From Bradyrhizobium sp. Ghvi (GTDB lineage: Bacteria > Pseudomonadota > Alphaproteobacteria > Rhizobiales > Xanthobacteraceae), in the NCBI RefSeq assembly GCF_900115265.1, contig NZ_FOVU01000003.1, forward strand, positions 682,001 through 746,000: DNA of 64,000 bases. The letters are read 5' to 3'. The notes under the pieces are model-generated. The model was not told where the DNA came from and did not search any database. It worked only from the letters and a program-made list of their open reading frames with translations. The position numbers and the translations under genes were made by a program. This document shows, piece after piece, positions 18,357 to 29,492 of this stretch; the stretch's first letter is position 1; each line of letters starts with the position of its first letter.

Positions 18357-19292
18357 ATGCCGCTCGATCCGCTCGCAAAGCGCTTGTTGACCATGATGGC
18401 CGCGGCTGCGCCGACGGCGCGCAGCCGGCCGAGCGTCGAGGCGCGGCGGCAATCGCTGGCGAAGCTGATGCAGTTTGCCCGCGCCGAGGCGCCTGACGTG
18501 ACGGCGTCCGACGGGACGCTGCCCGGGCCCGGCGGAGAGCTGCCCTATCGGCTCTATTCGCCTGCATCTGCCGGCGAACGCGTGCCGGGCTTCGTGTTCT
18601 TTCACGGCGGCGGGCTCGTGGCCGGCAGCGTTGCGACGCATGACCGGATCGCGGCCGCGCTGGCGCATGCGACCGGCTGCCGTCTCGTTTCGGTCGATTA
18701 TCGCCTGGCGCCCGAGCACAAATATCCTGCCGCAGTCGACGACGCCATCGCGGCCACCGAATGGGTCGCGCGCGAAGCCCCCTCGCTCGGCATCGACGCC
18801 GGGCGTCTGGTGGTCGGCGGCGATTCCGCGGGTGCGACGCTGGCTGCGATCGTGTGCCAGGAGGCAGCGCAGAGCGCCGGCCTCTCGATCGTCGCCCAAT
18901 GCCTGATCTGCCCGGTGCTGGATTTCGAGGAGACCTCACCCTCGCGCGAGGCTTTTGCGGAAGGGCATCTGATCGATCGCGTCACCATCGAGGCCGACCT
19001 GTCCGACTATCTGCCCGAGGGGCTGGATGCCGCCGATCCCCGCATCTCGCCCTTGCGTGCGACACGGCTCGCAGGCTTGCCGACGGCGATCATCCACACC
19101 GCCGAATTTGACCCTATGCGCGACGAGGGCAATGCCTATGCACGCAAGCTGCTTGCCGCGGGCGTGGCGGTCGAGCACGTCTGCCATGAGGGCATGGTCC
19201 ACAATTTCCATGCCATGGGCGCGATCCTGCCGCAGGCGCAGCTCGTGCTGTCGCAGATCGGCGAGCAGGTGCGGCGGGCGGTAGAAAAGTAA
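18357..19292 (+). CDS. Alpha/beta hydrolase of the hormone-sensitive-lipase group
   Basis: This is a 311-residue esterase/lipase. It has the oxyanion-hole motif FFHGGGLVAGS, VDYRLAPEHKYPAAVDDA, the nucleophile in GGDSAGATLAAIV, an acid in EFDPMRDEG, and the catalytic His in HEGMVHNFHAMG. All are standard for HSL-type carboxylesterases (family IV). The start is the ATG at 18357 (MPLDPLAKRLL), after GGAG; an upstream ATG at 18330 is less likely. The substrate is unknown. Confidence 0.88.
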   Translation: MPLDPLAKRLLTMMAAAAPTARSRPSVEARRQSLAKLMQFARAEAPDVTASDGTLPGPGGELPYRLYSPASAGERVPGFVFFHGGGLVAGSVATHDRIAAALAHATGCRLVSVDYRLAPEHKYPAAVDDAIAATEWVAREAPSLGIDAGRLVVGGDSAGATLAAIVCQEAAQSAGLSIVAQCLICPVLDFEETSPSREAFAEGHLIDRVTIEADLSDYLPEGLDAADPRISPLRATRLAGLPTAIIHTAEFDPMRDEGNAYARKLLAAGVAVEHVCHEGMVHNFHAMGAILPQAQLVLSQIGEQVRRAVEK

Positions 19293-19450
19293 CGCACATG
19301 CTCGCTTCTCCCCTTGCGGGAGACTGTGCCGGTTTGACAGCCACGGGCACCCATCGCGTTCCCCGCTTGGAGATCCCGCTTGACCACACCGGCGAACACG
19401 TTCCATCTAACAATTCCTGGTCCTCATAGCGCCGCGCGTCGGATTGTCAC

Positions 19451-20356
19451 TTGTCACATCGCAGGCCATTGCAGGTTACGGCTTGTCGCGCTGTCGCGAT
19501 GGGATTGCTTTGCCTGACCATGACAGCCGGCGCCGCCTTCGCCGCCGACGAGGATGAGGAAACACCAGCAAAGCCCGCCGTCCCGAACATCTACCTCGAC
19601 CTGCGCACGATCTACGCCACGATTCCCGCGGGCACACTCGGGCTCGGCTTTGGCAACACCTCGCTATCGGCCGCGTTCGAAGCCCTGGCGGCACGACGAG
19701 GCGCGACGCTGCCAAACGGATTGCCGGCCGCGAAATCGATTGCGGTCGATCTGCCGCTCACCATCGACGTCAGCGACCGCGTCTCGCTCTATGGCGGCGT
19801 GTCGGGCTCGACCACCGATATCGGCGGCGGCTGGTCGGCCTTCGACATCACGAGCTGGAACATCGGCCTTCAGGCCGATCTTTACAAGCAGAACGGCGGC
19901 AGGCTCCCGACCATCACGCTGCAATCCACCCTCACCCAATCGGTGCCGAACGAACAGGGCATGACGAATTCGTTCAATAACATCCTGGAGTTCGACTACG
20001 CCCTCGACGAGGACGAGACGCGCGGCTGGCTTGCCGGCGTGCAATACACTTACACCACGATCGCAAGCCCGTTCACCAGTATCCGGCCGAACACGATCCT
20101 TTACGCCGGCGGCTATTACCAATGGCCCAGCAACTGGAAGTTCACGGGGCGGCTCGGCATGCAGTCGTTCGGCGGCGCGCAGCTTGCGGGCCGGACGCTG
20201 GCGGACTCCTTCACCCAGCCGGTCCTGCGGCTCGACCTTGACCGCATGGACGACAACGACAACCGCCTGTTCGGCATCACCGCACAGATCGCGTGGATGC
20301 CGAAGCCGGCCTACCAGGTGACGCTGCGCACGCCGCTTTACGCCGTGCGCAATTAA
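19451..20356 (+). CDS. Secreted or outer-membrane protein of unknown function
   Basis: A signal peptide is clear: a basic n-region, GLLCLTMTAGAAFA, and a mature start at ADEDEETPAKPA. The rest is a run of short amphipathic strands ending in an aromatic-rich segment (YAGGYYQWPSNWKFTGRLGM), as in beta-barrel proteins. No family is recognised. The start is TTG at 19451. An in-frame TAG at 19427 rules out much extension, and the first ATG (19499) would leave a signal peptide without positive charge. The 3' end overlaps the convergent gene by 4 bases. Confidence 0.7.
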   Translation: MSHRRPLQVTACRAVAMGLLCLTMTAGAAFAADEDEETPAKPAVPNIYLDLRTIYATIPAGTLGLGFGNTSLSAAFEALAARRGATLPNGLPAAKSIAVDLPLTIDVSDRVSLYGGVSGSTTDIGGGWSAFDITSWNIGLQADLYKQNGGRLPTITLQSTLTQSVPNEQGMTNSFNNILEFDYALDEDETRGWLAGVQYTYTTIASPFTSIRPNTILYAGGYYQWPSNWKFTGRLGMQSFGGAQLAGRTLADSFTQPVLRLDLDRMDDNDNRLFGITAQIAWMPKPAYQVTLRTPLYAVRN

Positions 20357-20913
20357 TCCGGCACCGGCACGTCGAAAGTATTCAGCGTGACCGAGACCAT
20401 GCAATAAACACCGACCAGATAGGACAGCTCGGCCGCGCCGTGTTCGCCGAATTCCTTCACCGCAGCCCGATAGGTCAGCTCGGGCAGCACGCCGCCGTTC
20501 ACCAGCGCAGACGCCATGTCGTAGGCGACCGCCTCCTGCTTGGTAAGATCGACCGGCCGTTGTCCGGCGACGATCGTCGCGAGCTTCTCGTCCGAAAGGC
20601 CGCGCTGCTCGGCGACCAGCACGTGAGCATAGAGCTCGTAGCCGGAGCGGAAATGCGAGCCGGTGACGAGGATCGCGACCTCGCGCACCGGCGCCGGCAG
20701 CAGCGGGTTCGACGCGATCGCCTTGACCAGCTCCCACACCGGCTTGCCGAAGCGCGGCTCGCGCAGCCAGGGATTCCAGGGGCCGAGCAGCGCGCCATCG
20801 TCGCGCATGTTCACGAAGCCCTTGAAGTGGTCCTTGATGCCCGCTTGCATGTCGGCATAGAGCGGCTTCTGTTCGTCGGTCAGCTCTTTCGGATCGAGAA
20901 TGGGAAGGCGCAC
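20353..20913 (-). CDS. Carboxymuconolactone decarboxylase (AhpD-like) family protein
   Basis: This is a 186-residue all-helical protein. It contains LRERPRFGKPVWELVKAI-like helices, EVAILVTGSHFRSGYELYAHV and VAYDMASALVNGG, the layout of CMD/AhpD-like proteins. The usual CxxC redox pair is missing (SHFRSGYELYAH), so peroxidase chemistry is doubtful. The start is GTG at 20913, chosen because GAGGAG lies eight bases upstream; the upstream frame is not needed. It is 122 bases upstream of a PLP enzyme gene on the same strand, reading away from it. Confidence 0.8.
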   Translation of the reverse strand: MRLPILDPKELTDEQKPLYADMQAGIKDHFKGFVNMRDDGALLGPWNPWLREPRFGKPVWELVKAIASNPLLPAPVREVAILVTGSHFRSGYELYAHVLVAEQRGLSDEKLATIVAGQRPVDLTKQEAVAYDMASALVNGGVLPELTYRAAVKEFGEHGAAELSYLVGVYCMVSVTLNTFDVPVPD

Positions 20914-21035
20914 GGAGGGTCTCCTCGTTGAGAAGGGGCGACCGTCGCCCGGGTCTGAGCGCATGGCAAGTGAAGTTGCTGTGACATCGGTGCATTTTCG
21001 CAAATGGAAAAGGCGCTGCTACGAAGCCTTCGGCC

Positions 21036-22181
21036 TCATGGGCTCTGGGGATTGACGACGTCCTCGACCGCAAGCGCCAAGGGCTGTGCAGTCTCCAGAA
21101 ACGACGACAAGGCCGCCTCGAACGGCGCCGGATCGAGACCGCGCCCAACGAGCCAGGTGGGCTCGTAATAAGTCTGCCGGTAGCGCTCGCCGGAATCGCA
21201 GATCAGCGTCACCAGCGATCCTGTCTGACCTGCCTCTCGCATGCCCGAGGCAAGCCGGCACAGCGCCAGGAAATTGGTGCCCGTGGAGCCGCCCACGGCG
21301 CGGCGCAGCCGTCGCGACAGCACGTTCATCGCCGCGATCGTCGCCGCATCCGGAATCTTCATCATGCGGTCGACCACACCAGGCACGAACGACGGCTCGC
21401 AGCGGGGCCGGCCGACGCCCTCGATCAACGAGGGACGTTCGCAAACATGTGAGGGGTCCTGCGAGCGGAAGCAATCGAAGAAGGCGGAATGCTCGACGTC
21501 GGCGACGCACAGCCGCGTCGGATATTGGCGATAGCGCAAATAGCGGCCGATGGTGGCCGAGGTGCCGCCCGTGCCCGCCCCCATCACGATCCAGTCCGGA
21601 AGCGGACGCGGCTCGCCCTTCAGCTGCGTGAAGATAGATTCGGCGATGTTGTTGTTGCCGCGCCAGTCGGTGGCACGCTCAGCGAAAGTGAACTGGTCCA
21701 TGTAGTGACCGCCCAGCCGGGTGGCGAGCGCGGCGGCCTCGGCATAAAGGGCGCGGCCGTCGTCAATCAGGTGGCAATTGCCGCCATAATGCTCGATCGC
21801 GGCGATCTTCTCCGCCGAGGTCGTGCGCGGCATCACGGCGTAAAAGGGCACGCCGATCATCTCCGCGAAATAGGCTTCCGACACCGCGGTCGAGCCGGAC
21901 GAGGCTTCTACGACCGGCGTGCCTTCGCGGATGTGGCCGTTGCAGAGCGCGTAGAGGAACAGCGAGCGCCCCAGCCGGTGCTTCAGGCTGCCGGTCGGAT
22001 GCGTGGACTCGTCTTTCAAATAGAGGTCGATGCCCGACAGCGCCGGCACGATCAGTCGGATCAGATGCGTGTCGGCTGTGCGGCACTGGTCGGCTTCGAT
22101 GGCAGCGATGGCGTTGTCGACCCAGCCGCGCCGGTAGCTGGGGGCGACGGGATCATGCTGACGAAAGGGAAGCGGTTGCAT
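21036..22181 (-). CDS. PLP-dependent cysteine-synthase-fold enzyme, Cds1-like
   Basis: This is a 381-residue fold-type II PLP enzyme. The PLP lysine is in the [12 protein letters not shown] stretch, the Asn/Ser loop in [16 protein letters not shown], and the phosphate loop in [18 protein letters not shown]-terminal extension ([18 protein letters not shown]) is typical of the branch containing L-cysteine desulfhydrase Cds1, not CysK. It probably degrades or makes cysteine; exact activity is not decidable here. The Lrp-type regulator gene lies 106 bases upstream on the same strand. Confidence 0.8.
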   Translation of the reverse strand: MQPLPFRQHDPVAPSYRRGWVDNAIAAIEADQCRTADTHLIRLIVPALSGIDLYLKDESTHPTGSLKHRLGRSLFLYALCNGHIREGTPVVEASSGSTAVSEAYFAEMIGVPFYAVMPRTTSAEKIAAIEHYGGNCHLIDDGRALYAEAAALATRLGGHYMDQFTFAERATDWRGNNNIAESIFTQLKGEPRPLPDWIVMGAGTGGTSATIGRYLRYRQYPTRLCVADVEHSAFFDCFRSQDPSHVCERPSLIEGVGRPRCEPSFVPGVVDRMMKIPDAATIAAMNVLSRRLRRAVGGSTGTNFLALCRLASGMREAGQTGSLVTLICDSGERYRQTYYEPTWLVGRGLDPAPFEAALSSFLETAQPLALAVEDVVNPQSP

Positions 22182-22287
22182 TGGGCGAATCTCTCATGAT
22201 GCGCATGGCGCATCAATAGCGCTGGTCTATTTGATTGACGCGTTTCTCCACGCGAATCGGCTTCCACTTCGTTGGAAAACGCTCTGC

Positions 22288-22752
22288 TCAAAACTCCAGC
22301 GGTGCATTATCGACGACCTCTTTCATCACAAAGAAGGTACGGGTCTGGCGGACGCCGGGCAGCGCGATGAGCTGCTCGCCATGAATACGGTTGAAATCTT
22401 CCATGTCGCCGACGCGGATTTTCAGGAAATAGTCGAAGTCACCAGCGACGAGGTGGCAGTCGAGCACGAATTTCAGCTTGGCGATCGCCTGCTCGAAGAT
22501 CGCAAAGCTCTCCGGCGTCGAGCGATCGAGCACAACGCCGACCATCACCAGCGTGCCCTTCGCCACCTTCTTCGGCGCCACCATGGCGCGGACAGTGGTG
22601 ATGAAGCCGTCCTCGAACAGGCGCTGGGTGCGGCGGTGGCAGGTGGCGGGGCTGATCGCGACCGATACGGCCAGGTCGGCGTTGCTGAGCCGACCGTTAT
22701 TCTGCAGCAATCTCAATATCTTAAGGTCGGTCCGATCAAGCCGGGCAGCCAT
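22288..22752 (-). CDS. acdR: Lrp/AsnC-family regulator, probable AcdR
   Basis: The 154-residue protein has an N-terminal HTH (LDRTDLKILRLLQNNGRLSN, ADLAVSVAISPATCHRRTQRL) and a C-terminal RAM/ACT-like sensor domain (DCHLVAGDFDYFLKIRVGD, HGEQLIALPGVRQTRTFFVM). It is divergent from acdS. In rhizobia and Pseudomonas an Lrp-type gene in exactly this position (AcdR/LrpL) controls acdS in response to ACC. The symbol rests on this context. The start is the ATG at 22752 (MAARLDRTDLK). Confidence 0.85.
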   Translation of the reverse strand: MAARLDRTDLKILRLLQNNGRLSNADLAVSVAISPATCHRRTQRLFEDGFITTVRAMVAPKKVAKGTLVMVGVVLDRSTPESFAIFEQAIAKLKFVLDCHLVAGDFDYFLKIRVGDMEDFNRIHGEQLIALPGVRQTRTFFVMKEVVDNAPLEF

Positions 22753-22812
22753 GAAATAATCTTTCGACAATACAGCCTTTATTGGAAGAAACCTTAGCAA
22801 ACATGGATCTCA

Positions 22813-22870
22813 GTGCAAGACTAGGCGCAATATAAGTGCAATATTCGAAAGCACCTTTTTGCGGCGCAAT
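22813..22870 (+). promoter_or_regulatory. Direct GYGCAA repeats in the acdR-acdS promoter region
   Basis: GTGCAAGAC (22813), GCGCAATAT (22825) and GTGCAATAT (22836) are spaced 12 and 11 bases apart, close to one helical turn. A fourth element, GCGCAAT, lies at 22864-22870. They sit in the 159-base divergent region and are good candidates for an Lrp-type AcdR binding array. This is inference from position and phasing. Confidence 0.5.
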
Positions 22871-22911
22871 GCTAGCGACATCCCAGCAACAACACCAATC
22901 GGGATGATGCA

Positions 22912-23928
22912 ATGAACCTGGACAAATTCGCGCGCTATCCGCTGACCTTCGGACCGACGCCCATCGAGAAGCTGGAGCGGCTGTCGAAGCACCTCGGCGG
23001 CAATGTCGAGATCTATGCCAAGCGCGAGGACTGCAATTCCGGCCTCGCTTATGGCGGCAACAAGCTGCGCAAGCTCGAATACATCATCCCCGACGCGATC
23101 GCCTCCAACGCCGACACGCTGGTGTCGATCGGCGGCGTGCAGTCGAACCACACCCGCATGATCGCCGCCGTCGCCGCCAAGATCGGCATGAAGTGCCGCC
23201 TGGTGCAGGAAGCCTGGGTGCCGCACGAGGACGCCGTCTATGACCGTGTCGGCAATATCATGCTCTCGCGCATCATGGGCGCCGACGTGCGCCTGGTCGA
23301 CGACGGCTTCGACATCGGCATCCGCAAGAGCTGGGAGCAGGCAATCGAGGAAGTGAAGGCGGCGGGCGGCAAGCCCTACCCGATTCCGGCTGGCGCCTCC
23401 GTGCACAAATTCGGCGGCCTCGGTTATGTCGGCTTCGCCGAGGAAGTACGCAAGCAGGAGAAGGACCTCGGCTTCAAGTTCGACTATATCGTCGTCTGTA
23501 CCGTCACCGGATCGACCCATGCCGGCATGCTGGTCGGCTTCGCCGCGGATGGCCGCGCGCGCAAGGTGATTGGTATCGATGCCTCGTTCACGCCGGCCCA
23601 GACCAAGGCTCAGGTGCTCGAGATCGCACAGAACACCGCCAAGCTGGTCGAGCTCGGCAAGGATCTCGTCGCCGACGACGTCGTGCTGGTCGAGGACTAC
23701 GCCTATCCCGCCTACGGCGTGCCGTCGGAAGAGACCAAGGAGGCGATCCGCCTCACCGCACGGCTCGAAGGCATGATCACCGACCCCGTCTATGAGGGCA
23801 AGTCGATGCAGGGCCTGATCGATCTCGTGCAGAAGAACCATTTCGAGAAGGGCGCGAAGATCCTCTACGCCCATCTCGGCGGCGCGCCGGCCCTGAACGG
23901 GTATGCCTACGCGTTCAGGAACGGTTGA
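22912..23928 (+). CDS. acdS: 1-aminocyclopropane-1-carboxylate deaminase
   Basis: AcdS breaks ACC into 2-oxobutyrate and ammonia, lowering ethylene in the host plant. The 338-residue PLP enzyme has the Schiff-base Lys51 in [11 protein letters not shown]. It also has the two residues that separate true ACC deaminases from D-cysteine desulfhydrases, Glu295 (DPVYEGKSM) and Leu322 ([13 protein letters not shown]). [15 protein letters not shown] and [11 protein letters not shown] are conserved. The start is the ATG at 22912. It probably stands alone under the Lrp-type regulator; a palindromic region follows it. Confidence 0.97.
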   Translation: MNLDKFARYPLTFGPTPIEKLERLSKHLGGNVEIYAKREDCNSGLAYGGNKLRKLEYIIPDAIASNADTLVSIGGVQSNHTRMIAAVAAKIGMKCRLVQEAWVPHEDAVYDRVGNIMLSRIMGADVRLVDDGFDIGIRKSWEQAIEEVKAAGGKPYPIPAGASVHKFGGLGYVGFAEEVRKQEKDLGFKFDYIVVCTVTGSTHAGMLVGFAADGRARKVIGIDASFTPAQTKAQVLEIAQNTAKLVELGKDLVADDVVLVEDYAYPAYGVPSEETKEAIRLTARLEGMITDPVYEGKSMQGLIDLVQKNHFEKGAKILYAHLGGAPALNGYAYAFRNG

Positions 23929-23950
23929 GGTAGACACACGAACATTGTCG

Positions 23951-24091
23951 TCCCGGGGCGCGACGAACTCGCGAGCCCGGGACCCATGGCCACAGGATCG
24001 CGTTTGGCGAAGACTCGTGGTGACTGGCTTGTCGTAACCTCGTCTTTCCCGTGGTTATGGATCCCGGATCTGCGCTGCGCTTGTCCGGGAT
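23951..24091. repeat. REP-like palindromes between acdS and recQ
   Basis: Two inverted repeats fill the convergent gap. TCCCGGGGCGCG near 23951 pairs imperfectly with GCGAGCCCGGGA near 23971-23982, and ATCCCGGA (24061-24068) pairs with TCCGGGAT (24084-24091). They resemble the elements at 189-285 and 13411-13524. Confidence 0.5.
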
Positions 24092-24133
24092 GACGATGAG
24101 GAGAGAGTTGGGCGCACCAACGACCGCGGCGCC

Positions 24134-25999
<1,866 letters not shown>

Positions 26000-26084
26000 G
26001 GGCGTTGGCTGGGGCTTCAAAAGATTCGTCACAACGCCAGTCGCATGACAGGGCTGGCGTGGCAAGACTGTTTGGGAGCCGAAG

Positions 26085-26828
26085 CTACGCTCCGATCCTG
26101 CGCAACGCCTCGACGACCGTCACGATCGGCATGTTGCGCCGTTCCGCCGCCTTCAGCGCGTGGCGCAGCAGGGTCGGCGTGCACCCATAGGGGCTCGGCT
26201 GGTCGACGATGTCATGGCCGTAGAAAATCAGCCAGCCGCCGCTGGCAACCGCCTCGTCGAAATAACGATCGACGCCCCTCGTATCGATCTCGCAGTCGAT
26301 CAGCGGCGAGGCGCGCAGAAACTGGAGATCGATGACGTCGCTGTTGACGCCGGGAAGGATGCCACGCGCCGAGCGGAAGGTTTTCGCGAGCTGGGATTTG
26401 CGCCAGACCGAGGCGAGGCCATAGGGATAGGCGAAATTCTCCAGCCGGATCGAACAATCGATGCCGTGAAAATAGCTGCAGTTGCGCTCGATCTCGCGCG
26501 CCATTGCGCTCTCGTCGAGATCGACCGCGCGCAAATGCGAGAAGGTGTGGCAGCCAATCTCGTGACCCGCGCGATGCAGCCGGACGATCGCATCGTTGGA
26601 TAGCCCGTGCCAATGATCTCCAGGCTGGTCGATCAGACTGCCGGCAAGGTAGAACGTGCCGCGCCCACCGTGCGCTTCCAGCAGCGCGGCGCCCTCGCTT
26701 GCAGCGCTGTCAGGCGCGTCATCGAAAGTAAAGCTCACCATCGGTGCATACATCGGCAATCGGTGCGGCGCGGCACGGAAATGCCGGGCCAGCCGATTGC
26801 TCAAGCGTCCGTTGAGGTCCGACAGCAA
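26085..26828 (-). CDS. Polysaccharide deacetylase (NodB-homology) family protein
   Basis: This is a 247-residue carbohydrate esterase 4-type protein. The catalytic Asp motif is [11 protein letters not shown], the metal motif is [14 protein letters not shown], and FAYPYGLAS is the substrate-groove motif. [18 protein letters not shown] near the C-terminus carries the second His. There is no clear signal peptide, so it may act in the cytoplasm. The substrate (chitin, peptidoglycan or other N-acetyl sugar) is unknown. It lies downstream of metA with a 105-base gap. Confidence 0.85.
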   Translation of the reverse strand: MLSDLNGRLSNRLARHFRAAPHRLPMYAPMVSFTFDDAPDSAASEGAALLEAHGGRGTFYLAGSLIDQPGDHWHGLSNDAIVRLHRAGHEIGCHTFSHLRAVDLDESAMAREIERNCSYFHGIDCSIRLENFAYPYGLASVWRKSQLAKTFRSARGILPGVNSDVIDLQFLRASPLIDCEIDTRGVDRYFDEAVASGGWLIFYGHDIVDQPSPYGCTPTLLRHALKAAERRNMPIVTVVEALRRIGA

Positions 26829-26933
26829 GTGTGCATTCCCTGTGATTCCACGTTTCTGTACTGAAACATTTGCACGTGGTCCGAGGCAAGCTTAACGCCT
26901 GAGTAATCCTAACGTGGAACCAGACGTCCCGGG

Positions 26934-27935
26934 TTAACGCGCGAGTAGCGGAGCATCGGCGGCCGCGCCAAGATATTGCAGCCAATTGCGGAAAAGCGCG
27001 GCTGCAGCGGTACCCGCGGCAATATCCGCGCGCAAGGTCAGCGCAGGCAGCTCGTTGGCCAGCGCCGGATGACGCTGGTGCCTCGCCCGCTTTTCGAAGC
27101 GCGCCAGCTTCTCTTCCGTCGCCGCGTCGAAATAGCTCAGAGGAAGGGCCGGATAGACCTCGCGTTCGCGCGCGAGGTAACGGCCGATGTCGCGCAGATA
27201 TTCGCGCTGGAGCGACAGCGCATCGTATTCGGGATGGCCCTGGAAGAACACGAAACGGCTGGCATATTGCCGGGTAAAGACGTCGACCCCAGCTTGGGCC
27301 GATCGGGTCAGCACCTGATAGCCGGCCTGCGTGAGATCGTCCTCCGTGACTTCGTTGAGGCGAGAATGCGAAATCTTGAGTGGTGCCGGCGCATCACGCG
27401 TCAGCGGATCATGAGTCACGGCGTCACAGGCAAAGATGCCATGACATTTGGTCGGCAGGCGCTGCCGTTCGACGCGGTCGAGATGCAGCACCGCGGCGTG
27501 TGCGGCGAGGCATGACCAGATCGTCGAGCGGGTGTTGACCTTGGCCCAGTCGATCAGCTCGGTGAGATCGCGCCAATAGGGTTCCTGGTCGAGCTCGGGC
27601 GCGACCGGCTCGGCGCCGGTCACGATCAGCCCGTCGAACGCCTGGCGTTTGAGATCGGTGAGATCGGAATATTCACTCTCGACATGCCATTTCGCTTCCG
27701 GCGAGCGCTTCAGCGACGGCAGCGAGAAACAATGTAAGCGGATGCGGCGATGCCCCGCAGCGGCCTGGAGCAGCGTCATGAACTGCCGTTCGGTCGCCTT
27801 CAGCGCCGTATCCGGCATGTTGTTGATCAGCCCGATGGTAAGCTCCGCGCCGTCGCGATCGCGCGCGAGTTCGTCCTCGGCGGGCACCAGCGCCGGGCTT
27901 GCGATACCTTGATCCCTGGCGATCAAGACACTCAT
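26934..27935 (-). CDS. metA: Homoserine O-acyltransferase, MetA type
   Basis: MetA activates homoserine by O-acylation at the entry to methionine synthesis. The 333-residue protein has GLINNMPDTALKATERQF, the nucleophile Cys142 in TIWSCLAAHAAV and the His/Glu pair in FFQGHPEYDALS (about 234 and 236), all canonical. Whether it uses succinyl- or acetyl-CoA cannot be read directly. The partner gene 12 bases upstream encodes an O-acetylhomoserine-type sulfhydrylase, which favours acetyl-CoA. metY and metA form an operon, with metY first. Confidence 0.88.
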   Translation of the reverse strand: MSVLIARDQGIASPALVPAEDELARDRDGAELTIGLINNMPDTALKATERQFMTLLQAAAGHRRIRLHCFSLPSLKRSPEAKWHVESEYSDLTDLKRQAFDGLIVTGAEPVAPELDQEPYWRDLTELIDWAKVNTRSTIWSCLAAHAAVLHLDRVERQRLPTKCHGIFACDAVTHDPLTRDAPAPLKISHSRLNEVTEDDLTQAGYQVLTRSAQAGVDVFTRQYASRFVFFQGHPEYDALSLQREYLRDIGRYLAREREVYPALPLSYFDAATEEKLARFEKRARHQRHPALANELPALTLRADIAAGTAAAALFRNWLQYLGAAADAPLLAR

Positions 27936-27947
27936 CGTCCCGATTGC

Positions 27948-29249
27948 CTACTCCGCCGCCTGAAGACGGGCGGCCGGACAGGCTTTTTCCAACGCCTGGT
28001 CGATATCCTCGATGATATCGGCGGCATGCTCGATGCCGATCGAGAGGCGGATCGTCTCCGGCAGGACACCGGCTATGCGCTGCTGATCCGGCGACATCTG
28101 GCGGTGCGTGGTCGAGGCTGGATGACAGGCGAGCGACTTGGCGTCGCCGATGTTGACAAGCCGCGTGATCAGCTTCAGCCCGTCATAAAAGGTTTTGCCG
28201 GCCTCCATCCCGCCTTTGATGCCGAAGGTGAACAGCGATGAGGCGTTGCCGTTGAGATATTTTTGGACCAGCGGATAATAGGGGCTGTCCGGAAAGCCGG
28301 TGTAATTGACCCAGGCCACGCGCGGGTCCTTGCGGAGGAATTCGGCGACCTTGCGGGCGTTCTCGACGTGGCGCTCCATGCGCAGCGCCACGGTCTCGAC
28401 GCCCTGAAGCAACAGGAACGCGTTGAACGGTGACAGCACCGAGCCCATGGTGCGCTGATAGACGCTGCGCGCCCGCTCGATATAGGCGGTCTTGCCGAAG
28501 CGCTCGGCATAGACGAGGCCGTGATAGGAGGCATCCGGCTTGTTGTAGGCCGGGAAACGCTCGGCATGCTTGGCCCAGGGGAAGTTGCCGGAATCGACGA
28601 TCGCGCCGCCGAGCGTGGTGCCATGGCCGCCCAGGAATTTGGTCAGCGAATGCACGGTGATGTCGGCGCCGTAGTCAAAGGGCTTGAGCAGGATGGGCGT
28701 TGCGACCGTGTTGTCGACGATCAGCGGAACGCCATGCGCATGCGCGATCTTCGCCAGCGCCTCGATGTCGCAGACATTGCCGGCGGGATTGCCGATGGTC
28801 TCGGCAAACACGGCGCGGGTGTTCTCGTCGATCAGCTTTGCAATCGCATCAGGCGCGTCGCTCTCGGCGAAGCGGCCGGTGATGCCCTGCCGCGGCAGGA
28901 TGTGAGAGAGGAGCGTGTGCGTGGTGCCGTAGAGCTGCGGCACCGAGACGATATTGCCACCGTGGTCGGCCACATTGACGAAGGCGAAATGCAGCGCGGC
29001 CTGGCCGGTCGCAACCGCAAGCGCGCCGACGCCGCCTTCGAGCTGGGCGATACGCTTCTCCAGCACGGCGCTGGTGGGATTGGCGATGCGGCTGTAGCGA
29101 AAGCCTTCGGCCTCGAGATTGAAGAGCGCTGCGCCGTGATCGGCGCTGTCGAAGGCGTAGGCCGCGGTTTGGTAGATCGGCACGGCGACAGCGTGCGTGG
29201 TGGCTTCGGGCTCGTAGCCGGCGTGAATAGCGATCGTCTCGTTGCGCAT
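27948..29249 (-). CDS. metY: O-acetylhomoserine sulfhydrylase
   Basis: MetY is a PLP enzyme that joins O-acetylhomoserine and sulfide to give homocysteine. Its 433 residues show YQTAAYAFDSADHGAALF, YSRIANPTSAVLEKRIAQLEG (split across the usual block), NPAGNVCDIEALAKIAH, the PLP lysine in HSLTKFLGGHGTTLGG, and SLACHPASTTHRQM. The N-terminal YSR(I/L)xNPT and the length of about 430 are typical of MetY rather than MetB/MetZ. The start is the ATG at 29249, with CGGAGGTGG upstream. Confidence 0.92.
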   Translation of the reverse strand: MRNETIAIHAGYEPEATTHAVAVPIYQTAAYAFDSADHGAALFNLEAEGFRYSRIANPTSAVLEKRIAQLEGGVGALAVATGQAALHFAFVNVADHGGNIVSVPQLYGTTHTLLSHILPRQGITGRFAESDAPDAIAKLIDENTRAVFAETIGNPAGNVCDIEALAKIAHAHGVPLIVDNTVATPILLKPFDYGADITVHSLTKFLGGHGTTLGGAIVDSGNFPWAKHAERFPAYNKPDASYHGLVYAERFGKTAYIERARSVYQRTMGSVLSPFNAFLLLQGVETVALRMERHVENARKVAEFLRKDPRVAWVNYTGFPDSPYYPLVQKYLNGNASSLFTFGIKGGMEAGKTFYDGLKLITRLVNIGDAKSLACHPASTTHRQMSPDQQRIAGVLPETIRLSIGIEHAADIIEDIDQALEKACPAARLQAAE

Positions 29250-29305
29250 CGTACCACCTCCGCATGGCGCGGGCCGCACTTATTGGCCTGTGTGAGGCAT
29301 GTGCG

Positions 29306-29349
29306 TTGTCCGCCGTCCCTCTGTTAGAGGCGGGTGGTAAAGCGGACAA
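29306..29349 (-). promoter_or_regulatory. Stem-loop in the metY leader
   Basis: An 8-bp outer stem, TTGTCCGC (29306-29313) with GCGGACAA (29342-29349), encloses an inner 5-bp hairpin, CCTCT (29318-29322) with AGAGG (29326-29330). It lies about 57 bases upstream of the metY start on the minus strand. It does not carry the SAM-II core (GGTGATTTG, GCTTGCAGCCAC). It could be an attenuator, a different RNA element or an operator. Confidence 0.4.
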
Positions 29350-29492
29350 TAATTCGCTTAGAGATCGAGGAAGTAACCCTAATAGTCGTTGGCGACTTGG
29401 CTAAAATTTGAATCAATTTGGATGAATTAACGCGCGAGGGTCACCGGGAAGCCGGAGGCTTCGCGCAGACGCACGAAGCCTCGAACGCTGGA

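Noticed and set aside
29250..29430. SAM-II riboswitch before metY
   Set aside because: The conserved core sequences of SAM-II were looked for on the minus strand and are absent; only an unrelated stem-loop is present.
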